Assembly (NCBI GenBank): GCA_028691155.1 | Contig: JAQUZV010000036.1 | Location: 1 to 13,061 of the forward strand | Source of the DNA: Victivallales bacterium | GTDB taxonomy: Bacteria > Verrucomicrobiota > Lentisphaeria > Victivallales > SZUA-371 | DNA length: 13,061 nt | Reading direction: 5' to 3' | Shown: positions 1 to 6,327 of the stretch, piece by piece | Numbering within the stretch: the stretch's first letter is position 1 | Layout: every line of letters begins with the position of its first letter | Translations under genes and position numbers: made by a program | The notes under the pieces: generated by a model | What the model was told of the DNA's origin: nothing | Databases searched by the model: none | What the model saw: the letters and a program-made list of their open reading frames with translations, nothing else

Positions 1-573
1 CAACTGGCGCAACGCGGTCATGCCGATATCCTGCTGCTGGGCGACTCCATTCTCTACGGTTGGAACTGGCCGGGACGGCCGGAAATCTGGCAGCGACACT
101 TCGGGCGTTTCCGAACTGCCAATCTGGCTGTCAGCGGCGATTATATTCAACATCTACTCTGGCGGATCGAGCACGGCCATCTTGCCGCCTTTACGCCCGC
201 AACGGTAATTCTGCTGATCGGCGCCAACAATATCGACGACGATACCGTGACCGCAATCGCCAAGGGCATCATGAAAATCCTCAACCGGGTTAAACGCGAA
301 TGCTTCCACTCCCGAATTATCCTGACCGGAATTTTTCCGCGCGGCCGGGAACCGGATACACCGGTACGACACAAAATCGCCGCCGTCAATACGCGCCTGG
401 CATTGTTGGCCGACGGCGAACGGGTGGTCTTTCACAATCCCGGCCCCAAACTGCTCGAATCGGACGGCACCATGACCCGGAAGATGTTTTTCGATTTCAG
501 CCACCCCAATGTGGACGGATACGCCCGGTGGGCGGAACTGCTGTCACCCCTGCTCGTACCGCCGGAAGCGTAA
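1..573 (+). CDS. GDSL/SGNH-family esterase (PAF-acetylhydrolase beta/gamma-like), 5' truncated
   Basis: The reading frame is open from the first base and ends at TAA 571-573, so the N-terminus lies outside the window and 190 residues are visible. The SGNH hydrolase blocks are present in order: GDSI with the nucleophile Ser at residue 16 of the fragment, the block II Gly in AVSGD near residue 46, GAN (Gly74, Asn76), and the C-terminal DFSH giving the Asp165/His168 pair. The spacing and the QHLLWR segment resemble the PAF-acetylhydrolase IB beta/gamma-like branch, whose bacterial members often act as carbohydrate or acyl esterases. The substrate cannot be read from sequence. Its stop lies 3 nt from the stop of folD on the other strand, so the two genes converge. 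Confidence 0.85.
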   Translation, partial: QLAQRGHADILLLGDSILYGWNWPGRPEIWQRHFGRFRTANLAVSGDYIQHLLWRIEHGHLAAFTPATVILLIGANNIDDDTVTAIAKGIMKILNRVKRECFHSRIILTGIFPRGREPDTPVRHKIAAVNTRLALLADGERVVFHNPGPKLLESDGTMTRKMFFDFSHPNVDGYARWAELLSPLLVPPEA

Positions 574-576
574 ACT

Positions 577-1470
577 TCAGGCGATGCCGTGATGCCGTTT
601 GCACGCCTTCAGGGTGTTGTACATCAGCATGGCAATGGTCATCGGACCGACGCCGCCGGGCACCGGGGTGATCTTCGCCGCTTTGGCGCCGACTTCCTCA
701 TAGGCCACGTCACCGACGTTGCGGTATCCCCGGGCGGCATTCGGATCGGCGATCCGGTTCATGCCGACATCGATGACCACCGCCCCTTCCTTGACCATGT
801 CGGCGGTGATGTATTCGGCTTTGCCGATGGCAACGATCAGAATATCCGCCTGACGGGTGAAGGCGCCGATGTCGGGGGTGGCGGAATGTACGCACGTGAC
901 TGTGGCGTTGGCGCCTTTGGCTTTTTGTACCAGCAACGCCAGCATCGGCTTGCCGACGATATTGGAGCGGCCGACGATAACCGCATGTTTGCCGGCCGGA
1001 TCGACGTTGCTGTATTCCAACAACTTCATGATGCCGTACGGGGTGCAGGGGACAAAGCCGTCGGTATCCCCGATCAGCATTTTTCCCACATTGACGGCGT
1101 GAAAACAATCCACATCCTTGCTGGGATCGATGGCGGCCACCACTTTCCCTTCGTCAATCTGCGGCGGCGGCGGCGACTGGACCAGAATGCCGTGGACTTT
1201 CGGATTGCGGTTCAGTTGATCGATCAGCTGCAGCAGTTCCGCCATGGTGGTTTCCGGCGGCAGAACGTGTTTTTCCGAATAGATGCCCAGTTCATGGCAT
1301 TTTTTTACTTTGGTGTTGACATAGGTCTGGGAGGCCGGATCGTTGCCGACCAGGACCACCGCCAGGCCGGGCTGTACGTTGAACGAGCGGGCAAGATGTG
1401 CGGTCTCGCGGGCGAGTTCGGCGGTGATGCGGGCGGCAATGGCTTTGCCGTCAATAATTTCAGCGGGCAT
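577..1470 (-). CDS. folD: Bifunctional methylene-tetrahydrofolate dehydrogenase / methenyl-tetrahydrofolate cyclohydrolase
   Basis: FolD interconverts 5,10-methylene-, 5,10-methenyl- and 10-formyl-tetrahydrofolate in the cytoplasm, feeding purine synthesis and one-carbon metabolism. The 297-residue protein matches the usual length. Seen in order: Tyr50-x3-Lys54 (the YVxxK active-site motif), the VHGILVQ loop (followed here by SPPPP rather than the common LPLP), KDVDCFH (usually KDVDGFH), the NADP-binding GRSNIVGKP motif, and the C-terminal PVPGGVGPMT signature. The ATG at 1470 was chosen because GGAGG sits 6 nt upstream (1477-1481) and the family alignment begins there. The frame extends further upstream to 1569, but that extension has no family similarity. 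It is the last gene of the minus-strand series, 216 nt after csrA, and may be transcribed separately. Confidence 0.96.
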   Translation of the reverse strand: MPAEIIDGKAIAARITAELARETAHLARSFNVQPGLAVVLVGNDPASQTYVNTKVKKCHELGIYSEKHVLPPETTMAELLQLIDQLNRNPKVHGILVQSPPPPQIDEGKVVAAIDPSKDVDCFHAVNVGKMLIGDTDGFVPCTPYGIMKLLEYSNVDPAGKHAVIVGRSNIVGKPMLALLVQKAKGANATVTCVHSATPDIGAFTRQADILIVAIGKAEYITADMVKEGAVVIDVGMNRIADPNAARGYRNVGDVAYEEVGAKAAKITPVPGGVGPMTIAMLMYNTLKACKRHHGIA

Positions 1471-1476
1471 GGGCAA

Positions 1477-1481
1477 CCTCC
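1477..1481 (-). promoter_or_regulatory. Shine-Dalgarno of folD
   Basis: GGAGG on the minus strand lies 6 nt before the ATG at 1470. It decides that start over upstream in-frame codons. Confidence 0.8.
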
Positions 1482-1488
1482 GGTTATG

Positions 1489-1494
1489 ATTATA
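1489..1494 (-). promoter_or_regulatory. Candidate -10 box for folD
   Basis: The minus strand reads a perfect TATAAT here. Transcription would start a few bases before the folD Shine-Dalgarno, giving a leader of about a dozen nucleotides. No convincing -35 hexamer is seen at 16-18 nt spacing, so this is only a candidate. Confidence 0.3.
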
Positions 1495-1593
1495 GCAATG
1501 ATGTTGGTAAGTTATACGGCGAATGCGTTTTTTCCAGAGACCGACCGGGAGAAAGCAACTTTTTTTCACTTCTCTCTCTTTGCTGCCGGCGGG

Positions 1594-1613
1594 AAAACGG
1601 ATGCCGGAATCCG
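1594..1613 (-). terminator. Weak candidate terminator after csrA
   Basis: On the minus strand CGGAT and ATCCG form a 5-bp stem around a 6-nt loop (1598-1613), followed by four T residues (1597-1594). It lies about 75 nt past the csrA stop. The stem and T tract are short, so termination here may be partial or absent. Confidence 0.25.
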
Positions 1614-1686
1614 CCCCGGGCCGCGGAACACGGTTCCGTCGACCTGGGGCAATAACCGGTTTGAACCGGGAATGACGCCGGTGTAG

Positions 1687-1974
1687 TTAATGCCTGTTTC
1701 GGGCCGGATCTTTTTCGTCCTGGTCCAACAGCAGGTTTTTCAGGCCGGTAAGGTTGCTTTCCAACTGTTCCAGCATTGCCGGTTGAATATTGCTCTGGAC
1801 GGCATTGGCGTTTTCCCGGCGAATCTGTTCGAAAATTTCTTCGCGATAGATGGAAAAATCCTTGGGCGCTTCGATGCCGATATGGACCTGATTGCCCTGG
1901 ATTTTCAGCACTTTGACCTTGATGTTATTGCCGATGATAATGCTTTCGTCCGACTTCCGGGTCAGGATCAACAT
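1687..1974 (-). CDS. csrA: Translational regulator CsrA, with long C-terminal tail
   Basis: CsrA is a small dimeric RNA-binding protein that binds GGA motifs in mRNA leaders and changes translation or stability. The N-terminus MLILTRK carries the conserved Leu4 and Arg6 of strand beta-1, and IYREEI carries Arg44, the other main RNA-contact residue. The five-stranded fold therefore appears intact over residues 1-50. At 95 residues it is longer than the usual 60-75. The extra C-terminal part is predicted helical and rich in Gln, Asn, Leu and Glu. The start at 1974 has GGAG (1985-1988) 10 nt upstream. The gene follows fliW by 26 nt, as expected for the FliW-CsrA pair. Confidence 0.95.
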   Translation of the reverse strand: MLILTRKSDESIIIGNNIKVKVLKIQGNQVHIGIEAPKDFSIYREEIFEQIRRENANAVQSNIQPAMLEQLESNLTGLKNLLLDQDEKDPARNRH

Positions 1975-2000
1975 TTTTTTTCGTCTCCGTATCTAAGCGG

Positions 2001-2519
2001 TTAAACCGTTGCCGGCGGCGTGTCGCGGTGTTCTTCCCGGTCTTGGGCTTCGAGCCCGGCCCAGATATTGAACCGGACCGGAAAATTTTCGTCGAGAATT
2101 ACCTGGCGGCCGCACAGGTTTTCCATATTGATGACAATCGGGGCGAGCAGATTGGCCGTGGTATTCCGGGGATCTTTTTCCACCGTCACCAACGCCAGGA
2201 CGAACGCGGTATTGACATCCTTCAGGCCCAGCAGCGACTGATCCTTGGCCGCGAGTTTGACGCTGTAGCCCCGGCAGACCAGAAAGGGATCGATGCAGAC
2301 AAAGCTCAGTCCCTTCACATCCAGCGATTTGAAGTAAAAGAACGGTTTGATCTTGTCATTGACCGCCAGGATGAAACGTTTGGAATCCTCGAACGCCGGA
2401 ATGCCGTCCGGAAAATTGAATACCACGGTGTCGTCAATTCGCTTCGCCACCCGCTTATGATACGGCTGGGTGATCTGGCCGCGAACCATTGCCTCCGGTC
2501 TTTCGTTCTTTGTTGTCAT
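2001..2519 (-). CDS. fliW: Flagellar assembly factor / CsrA antagonist FliW
   Basis: FliW binds CsrA and releases flagellin (or other target) mRNA from CsrA repression. When flagellin accumulates it binds FliW and sets CsrA free. Family signatures seen: FPDGIPAFEDSKRFIL near the N-terminus, a central FVCIDPFLV segment, and the C-terminal NLLAPIVIN followed by GRQVIL. The 172-residue length is slightly above the typical 150 because of short N- and C-terminal tails. ATG 2519 was chosen over an in-frame TTG at 2540 because AGAGGA (2525-2530) lies 5 nt before it. It sits 17 nt after rpoN and 26 nt before csrA, so the three are probably co-transcribed. Confidence 0.93.
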   Translation of the reverse strand: MTTKNERPEAMVRGQITQPYHKRVAKRIDDTVVFNFPDGIPAFEDSKRFILAVNDKIKPFFYFKSLDVKGLSFVCIDPFLVCRGYSVKLAAKDQSLLGLKDVNTAFVLALVTVEKDPRNTTANLLAPIVINMENLCGRQVILDENFPVRFNIWAGLEAQDREEHRDTPPATV

Positions 2520-2524
2520 AAGCT

Positions 2525-2530
2525 TCCTCT
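2525..2530 (-). promoter_or_regulatory. Shine-Dalgarno of fliW
   Basis: AGAGGA on the minus strand, 5 nt before ATG 2519, selects this start over the TTG at 2540 that would overlap the rpoN stop. Confidence 0.7.
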
Positions 2531-2536
2531 GTGGGC

Positions 2537-3934
2537 TCAATACTTGCGACGCAGGTTGGAGGGCAGAATATTCATGCCGTCACGATATTTTGCCACCGTT
2601 CTCCGTGCCACGTTATAACCTTTTTCCTTTAATTCCTTGACGATTGCGCTGTCGGACAGCGGTGCAAAGGGATCTTCTTCTTCGATCATTTGTCGGATGG
2701 CGTCCATGACGACATTCTTCGATACCGCCTGACCGTCTTCGGTTTCATAACCGGAGGTGAAGAAACTGCGCAGCGGAATCAGTCCGTAGTCGCAACGCAG
2801 ATATTTGCCGGCCACCGCCCGACTGACGGTCGTTTCATGAATGCCGACTTTGGCGGCAATCTGAGCCATGGTCAGCGGCTTGAGATGTTCGCGGCCGTGC
2901 AGGAAAAAATCCCGCTGGAATTCCACTAGCGCGGTGGCGATTTTCCGAATGGTCAGCTGACGCTGGATAATGCTGTTGATCAGAAAGACGCCGGCCTGGA
3001 GCTTTTCCTTGATGTAATCGCGGGTTTCCTTGGGGGTATTGGGATCATCGAGCAGTTCACGGTATTTCTTGCTGATGTAAAGATTGGGCAGGTGTTCGTT
3101 GTTCATCCGCACCGTCAGCTCGCCGTTTTCCTTTTCGACCGTCACTTCTTCCCGGATGTATTCGTGCGGGCTGACCGTATCCGAAGACAACCGCGGGTTG
3201 AGTTTCTGGATTTCTCCGATGATCTCCTTGAGTTCATCGAGGGAAAGATGCATCTTTTTCGCCACCTGGGGCAGGTGATTGGCGGCAATGTCGTTGAGGT
3301 ATTTCGATACGGCGGTGTAAACCGGTTCTTTGCGGCGGCCCTGGCGCTCCAATTGCAGCAGCAGCCGGGTGCGGAGGTCGGGCGCGGCCACGCCGGGAGG
3401 ATCGAGCTGCTGCACGGTATGAATGGCTTCATTGACCGCGGCCATGCTTTGTCCCGAGGCCATGGCCAGATCCGCCGGATGGCTGATCAGATAGCCGTCG
3501 TCGTCCAGTCCGGAGATGACGGCTTCGCAGCAGTCGCGTTGTTTCGGGGTCAAATCGAGAAATTTGAGTTGTTGCAGCAGTGTTTCCTGAAACGAGGGTT
3601 CGTCGGTGATGGAATCGAGATAGTATTGACGTTTTTCCTCATTTTCCTTCGAATAACTTCCCGTACCGGCGCCGGAACGGATATAGCGGTTTTCATCGTC
3701 GAGTTTCAATACCTTGTCCAGCCATTCGTCGCCTTCCGCGGGGTCCGGTTCCGGGGCATCGTCGGGGACTTTATCCACTTCGAGCACGGGATTTTTTTCA
3801 ATTTCGGCATTGATGGCGGCGTCCAGCTCCAGAACAGGAAGGAAGAGCAGTTCCAGCGCCTGGATCTGCTGATGGGTCATCACCTGTTCCTGACGCATGG
3901 TCTGGATCAGGTTCTGTTTCTGGCTCAACTCCAT
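2537..3934 (-). CDS. rpoN: RNA polymerase sigma-54 factor RpoN
   Basis: Sigma-54 directs RNA polymerase to -24/-12 promoters and needs AAA+ activators for open-complex formation. The 465-residue protein is of normal length. Region I is seen at the N-terminus (LIQTMRQEQVMTHQQIQALELL, running into LELDAAINAEIEKNPVLE), followed by an acidic linker, the core-binding domain, and a helix-turn-helix around MAQIAAKVGIHETTVSRAV. The RpoN box ARRTVAKYR is intact at residues 443-451 near the C-terminus. The start at 3934 aligns with the family N-terminus, but no good Shine-Dalgarno is close: AGGA is more than 20 nt upstream. It leads the rpoN-fliW-csrA unit and diverges from the sugar cluster. Confidence 0.97.
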   Translation of the reverse strand: MELSQKQNLIQTMRQEQVMTHQQIQALELLFLPVLELDAAINAEIEKNPVLEVDKVPDDAPEPDPAEGDEWLDKVLKLDDENRYIRSGAGTGSYSKENEEKRQYYLDSITDEPSFQETLLQQLKFLDLTPKQRDCCEAVISGLDDDGYLISHPADLAMASGQSMAAVNEAIHTVQQLDPPGVAAPDLRTRLLLQLERQGRRKEPVYTAVSKYLNDIAANHLPQVAKKMHLSLDELKEIIGEIQKLNPRLSSDTVSPHEYIREEVTVEKENGELTVRMNNEHLPNLYISKKYRELLDDPNTPKETRDYIKEKLQAGVFLINSIIQRQLTIRKIATALVEFQRDFFLHGREHLKPLTMAQIAAKVGIHETTVSRAVAGKYLRCDYGLIPLRSFFTSGYETEDGQAVSKNVVMDAIRQMIEEEDPFAPLSDSAIVKELKEKGYNVARRTVAKYRDGMNILPSNLRRKY

Positions 3935-3982
3935 ATTTGGTGTCCCGAAGTTTCTTCCTCGTGTTTTGTCTTCCCAAACGTA

Positions 3983-4010
3983 AAGATAACACTTCCCGGA
4001 TATTTTTCAA
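3983..4010 (-). promoter_or_regulatory. Candidate sigma-70-type promoter of rpoN
   Basis: The minus strand reads TTGAAA (4010-4005), a 16-nt spacer, then TATCTT (3988-3983). This would give a leader of about 40 nt before the rpoN ATG. The matches to consensus are 5/6 and 4/6. Confidence 0.4.
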
Positions 4011-4046
4011 TCGTACTGCCGCACTTGCCGCCGGAATAAACGTTGG

Positions 4047-4068
4047 ACGCCGGATGCTGTTCCGGCGT
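4047..4068. repeat. GC-rich inverted repeat
   Basis: ACGCCGGA and TCCGGCGT form a perfect 8-bp stem around a 6-nt loop (4055-4060). An alternative register extends the stem with TGGAC/GTCCA around a 2-nt bulge. No T tract follows on either strand, so it does not look like an intrinsic terminator. It lies between the divergent promoters. Confidence 0.6.
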
Positions 4069-4106
4069 GTCCAGGGTCCATGTCGCCGGTTATCGGAACG
4101 GGGATA

Positions 4107-4122
4107 ATATTTTGCGAAATAT
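4107..4122. repeat. AT-rich palindrome, possible operator
   Basis: ATATTT-TGCG-AAATAT is a symmetric 16-mer in GC-rich surroundings, about 35 nt upstream of the -35 box proposed for rfbF. Its size and symmetry fit a regulator half-site pair, but no regulator is identified. Confidence 0.35.
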
Positions 4123-4156
4123 CGGGGGCGATTTGGCGCCGATTTGATTTCTGCGG

Positions 4157-4185
4157 TTGACTCCAACCAGGTCGGGATATAAATT
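4157..4185 (+). promoter_or_regulatory. Candidate promoter of the sugar-nucleotide cluster
   Basis: TTGACT (4157-4162) is followed by TATAAA after 15 nt (4178-4183) or by TAAATT after 17 nt (4180-4185). Transcription would begin near 4191, about 145 nt before rfbF. Confidence 0.4.
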
Positions 4186-4212
4186 AAAAAGCGCTTGCGG
4201 CAATGGGATAAT
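4184..4212 (+). promoter_or_regulatory. Alternative extended -10 promoter
   Basis: GATAAT (4207-4212) is preceded by TG one base upstream (4204-4205), an extended -10 element. TTAAAA (4184-4189) stands at 17 nt as a weak -35. It overlaps the other candidate, and only one may be used. Confidence 0.35.
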
Positions 4213-4335
4213 GACGGCGGGAACGGTTTCGTCCGGCGGCGGTCGACGTCATGGTGCCGGTTTCCGTTCCGGCCGCCTGCGGTTGCGAGCCGAGCCGGAA
4301 TTGAGGTTGTCTGAAATAATTGAGGATTCCCGAGC

Positions 4336-5139
4336 ATGAAGTCTATGATCCCGGTAATGATTCTTTGCGGGGGTAAGGGAACCCGGTTGCGGGAAGTCAC
4401 CGAGCTGCTCCCCAAGCCGATGGTGCCGATCGGCGAACAGCCGATTGTCTGGCATATCATGAAAACCTATGCCGGTTTCGGCGTCCGGCGTTTTATCCTG
4501 TGTCTGGGTTATAAACGGGAAGCCTTTATAGACTTTTTTATGAATTACCATATGCGGACCACCGATGCTACCATCACTCTCGGGCATGAGCCGCAAATTG
4601 TTTTTCACGGCGACAACGACGAATCCGACTGGCAGGTGACGTTGGCCGGGACGGGATTGGACACCATGACCGGCGGCCGGATATTCCGGGCGGCAAAATA
4701 TCTCGCGGCGGAGGATGAAAACTTCTTTCTTACTTATGGCGACGGGGTGGCCAATGTCGATCTCGGGGCGCTGTATCGACAGCATGTCCGCAGCGGCAAG
4801 CTCCTGACCATTACCGCCGTCCATCCGGAAGCCCGTTTCGGCGAGATGATTCTTGACGGCAACCGGGTCCGGGGCTTCGAGGAAAAACCCGCTCAGGTTG
4901 ACGGCTATATCAACGGCGGTTATATGGTGGTCAACCGGGAGTTCGTCCGGCGTTATCTGCATGATGACCTCGATCTGATTTTCGAACGGGCGCCGATGAC
5001 CCAATGCGTGGCCGACGGCGAAATGCAGGTGTTCCGCCACGAAGGATTCTGGCAGTGCATGGACAACCAGCGGGAATATCATCTGCTTAACGAATTGTGG
5101 AATTCCGGTCGGGCGCCGTGGATGAAATTCTGGCAATAA
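4336..5139 (+). CDS. rfbF: Glucose-1-phosphate cytidylyltransferase
   Basis: Catalyses CTP + glucose-1-phosphate to CDP-glucose + PPi, the committed step to CDP-linked 3,6-dideoxyhexoses, in the cytoplasm. The 267-residue length fits the family (about 257). Visible motifs are the nucleotidyltransferase loop GGKGTRL (residues 12-18), KPMVPIG (27-33), and TYGDGVANVD with the metal-binding Asp136. FEEKPAQVDGYINGGY is the typical sugar-binding segment of this family. The start at 4336 is supported by GAGGA (4322-4326), 9 nt upstream. It is the first gene of the plus-strand cluster, followed by the dehydratase and E1 genes in the same order as in Salmonella and Yersinia O-antigen loci. Confidence 0.95.
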   Translation: MKSMIPVMILCGGKGTRLREVTELLPKPMVPIGEQPIVWHIMKTYAGFGVRRFILCLGYKREAFIDFFMNYHMRTTDATITLGHEPQIVFHGDNDESDWQVTLAGTGLDTMTGGRIFRAAKYLAAEDENFFLTYGDGVANVDLGALYRQHVRSGKLLTITAVHPEARFGEMILDGNRVRGFEEKPAQVDGYINGGYMVVNREFVRRYLHDDLDLIFERAPMTQCVADGEMQVFRHEGFWQCMDNQREYHLLNELWNSGRAPWMKFWQ

Positions 5140-5140
5140 T

Positions 5141-5172
5141 CCGCCGTCGCGGCTCCAGGAGGTGTCCGGCGG
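5141..5172 (+). other. Hairpin with an orphan strong Shine-Dalgarno in its loop
   Basis: CCGCCG (5141-5146) pairs with CGGCGG (5167-5172). The loop contains AGGAGGTG (5157-5164), a near-perfect anti-16S sequence, 75 nt before the rfbG start with no sizeable reading frame placed to use it. Confidence 0.35.
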
Positions 5173-5238
5173 CCGTTGGCGCGTCCGCTTGCCGTATGAC
5201 GGTTGCCGTTAAATAAAAAACAGACGGGACTATTTATC

Positions 5239-6327
5239 ATGTTCGACAATATTTATTCGGGCCGACGGGTCCTGATCACCGGGCATACCGGCTTCAAAGG
5301 CTCATGGTTGGCGCTGTGGCTCCGGGAATTGGGGGCGGAGGTTTGCGGTGTCGGGCTGCCGCCGGACGGCGAACACAACCACTGGTTGCTGTTGCAACTG
5401 CCGTTGCGTTCCGAAGTTGCCGATATTTGTGATCTGGCCGCACTGCGGCGGATTTGGATGGATTTTCAGCCGGAGATGGTTTTCCATCTGGCGGCGCAAC
5501 CGCTGGTGCGGTTGAGTTACCGGGAGCCGGTGGCCACCTTTCAGACCAATGTGATCGGTACCGTTAACGTTTTGGAAGCCTGCCGCCAGACCCCGTCGGT
5601 GCGGGCGATCGTGGCGATCAGTTCCGACAAGTGCTACGAAAACCGCGAGTGGGTGTGGGGTTACCGCGAGAACGACCCGATGGGGGGATACGACCCCTAC
5701 AGTGCCAGCAAGGGTTGCTCCGAACTGGCGGTGGCCGCTTATCGCCGCAGCTTTTTTCTTCCGGCCGCCTACGGAGGGGACCACCGGGTGCTGCTGGCGT
5801 CCGGCCGTGCCGGCAATGTGATCGGCGGCGGGGATTGGGCCCCGGATCGGTTGGTGCCGGATCTGATGAAAGCCGCCGCCGCCGGAAGTGAGGCGGTTAT
5901 CCGTGCGCCCGGGGCGACGCGGCCGTGGCAGCATGTGCTCGAACCGCTGTCGGGCTATCTGGCGCTGGGACAGCAACTGTTGCGGGGCGAACGCGGCTTT
6001 GCCGGGGGCTGGAATTTCGGTCCGGCCGCCGACGGCGTCGTTACCGTGGGCGATGCGGTGGCTGGTTTGGCCCGGCACTGGGACGCCATTCGTCCCCGGT
6101 TCCGTCCGTCGACGGACGGTCCGCACGAAGCCGGATTGTTGCGGCTGGATTGCGCCAAGGCCCGCTATGAATTGCACTGGCACGGGGTCTGGACGGCGGA
6201 GGAAACCTTTGCCCGCACGGCGCAATGGTACAAACATTTTTATCGGGATCACCAACTCGATACGGCGGCGGATCTTGCGGCCTATATCGCAGCGGCCCGG
6301 AAACAGGAGTTGGCATGGACCAGGTAA
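5239..6327 (+). CDS. rfbG: CDP-glucose 4,6-dehydratase
   Basis: Converts CDP-glucose to CDP-4-keto-6-deoxyglucose with bound NAD. It is an extended SDR of 362 residues, close to the usual length of about 357. The Rossmann motif GHTGFKG is at residues 15-21 and the catalytic YSASK gives Tyr154/Lys158. The segments SSDKCYE and ENDPMGGYDPYS are characteristic of this family, and a cluster of RP/WQHVLEPLSGYL residues near the substrate end is also typical. ATG 5239 was preferred over an in-frame TTG at 5203 because the family alignment begins at MFDNIYSGRRVLITG. Its Shine-Dalgarno (GACGGGA) is weak. The last 13 nt overlap rfbH. Confidence 0.95.
   Translation: MFDNIYSGRRVLITGHTGFKGSWLALWLRELGAEVCGVGLPPDGEHNHWLLLQLPLRSEVADICDLAALRRIWMDFQPEMVFHLAAQPLVRLSYREPVATFQTNVIGTVNVLEACRQTPSVRAIVAISSDKCYENREWVWGYRENDPMGGYDPYSASKGCSELAVAAYRRSFFLPAAYGGDHRVLLASGRAGNVIGGGDWAPDRLVPDLMKAAAAGSEAVIRAPGATRPWQHVLEPLSGYLALGQQLLRGERGFAGGWNFGPAADGVVTVGDAVAGLARHWDAIRPRFRPSTDGPHEAGLLRLDCAKARYELHWHGVWTAEETFARTAQWYKHFYRDHQLDTAADLAAYIAAARKQELAWTR
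6305..6309 (+). promoter_or_regulatory. Shine-Dalgarno of rfbH inside rfbG
   Basis: AGGAG sits 5 nt before ATG 6315, within the last codons of rfbG. It selects 6315 over the longer in-frame possibility starting at 6225. Confidence 0.75.

Larger units (their letters stand above)
3935..4335. other. Divergent intergenic region between rpoN and rfbF
   Basis: About 400 nt with no convincing gene. It holds a minus-strand promoter candidate for rpoN, two overlapping plus-strand promoter candidates for the sugar cluster, a strong GC-rich inverted repeat (4047-4068), an AT-rich palindrome (4107-4122), and a possible leader stem GGAACGG/CCGTTCC (4220-4226 with 4264-4270). The rfbF leader would be roughly 120-145 nt long. 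Confidence 0.7.

Noticed and set aside
589..1686. Long plus-strand frame across folD
   Set aside because: Antisense shadow of folD and the csrA-folD gap; no recognisable domain and no suitable ribosome binding site.
4238..4245. ops/JUMPstart-like GGCGGT in the rfbF leader
   Set aside because: Only the first six bases match GGCGGTAG; the following bases differ and no RfaH homologue is seen.
4211..4339. 42-codon frame in the rfbF leader ending in an ATGA overlap with rfbF
   Set aside because: It has no Shine-Dalgarno, the peptide is Arg/Gly-rich and typical of noncoding GC-rich DNA, and one candidate promoter would start downstream of its ATG.
5177..5193. Sigma-54-like promoter TGGCGCG...TTGCC before rfbG
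   Set aside because: The GG and GC elements are separated by 11 nt instead of the required 10, and sigma-54 promoters tolerate little spacing change.
5302..6255. Minus-strand frame across rfbG
   Set aside because: Shadow frame opposite a clear CDP-glucose 4,6-dehydratase, with low-complexity composition.
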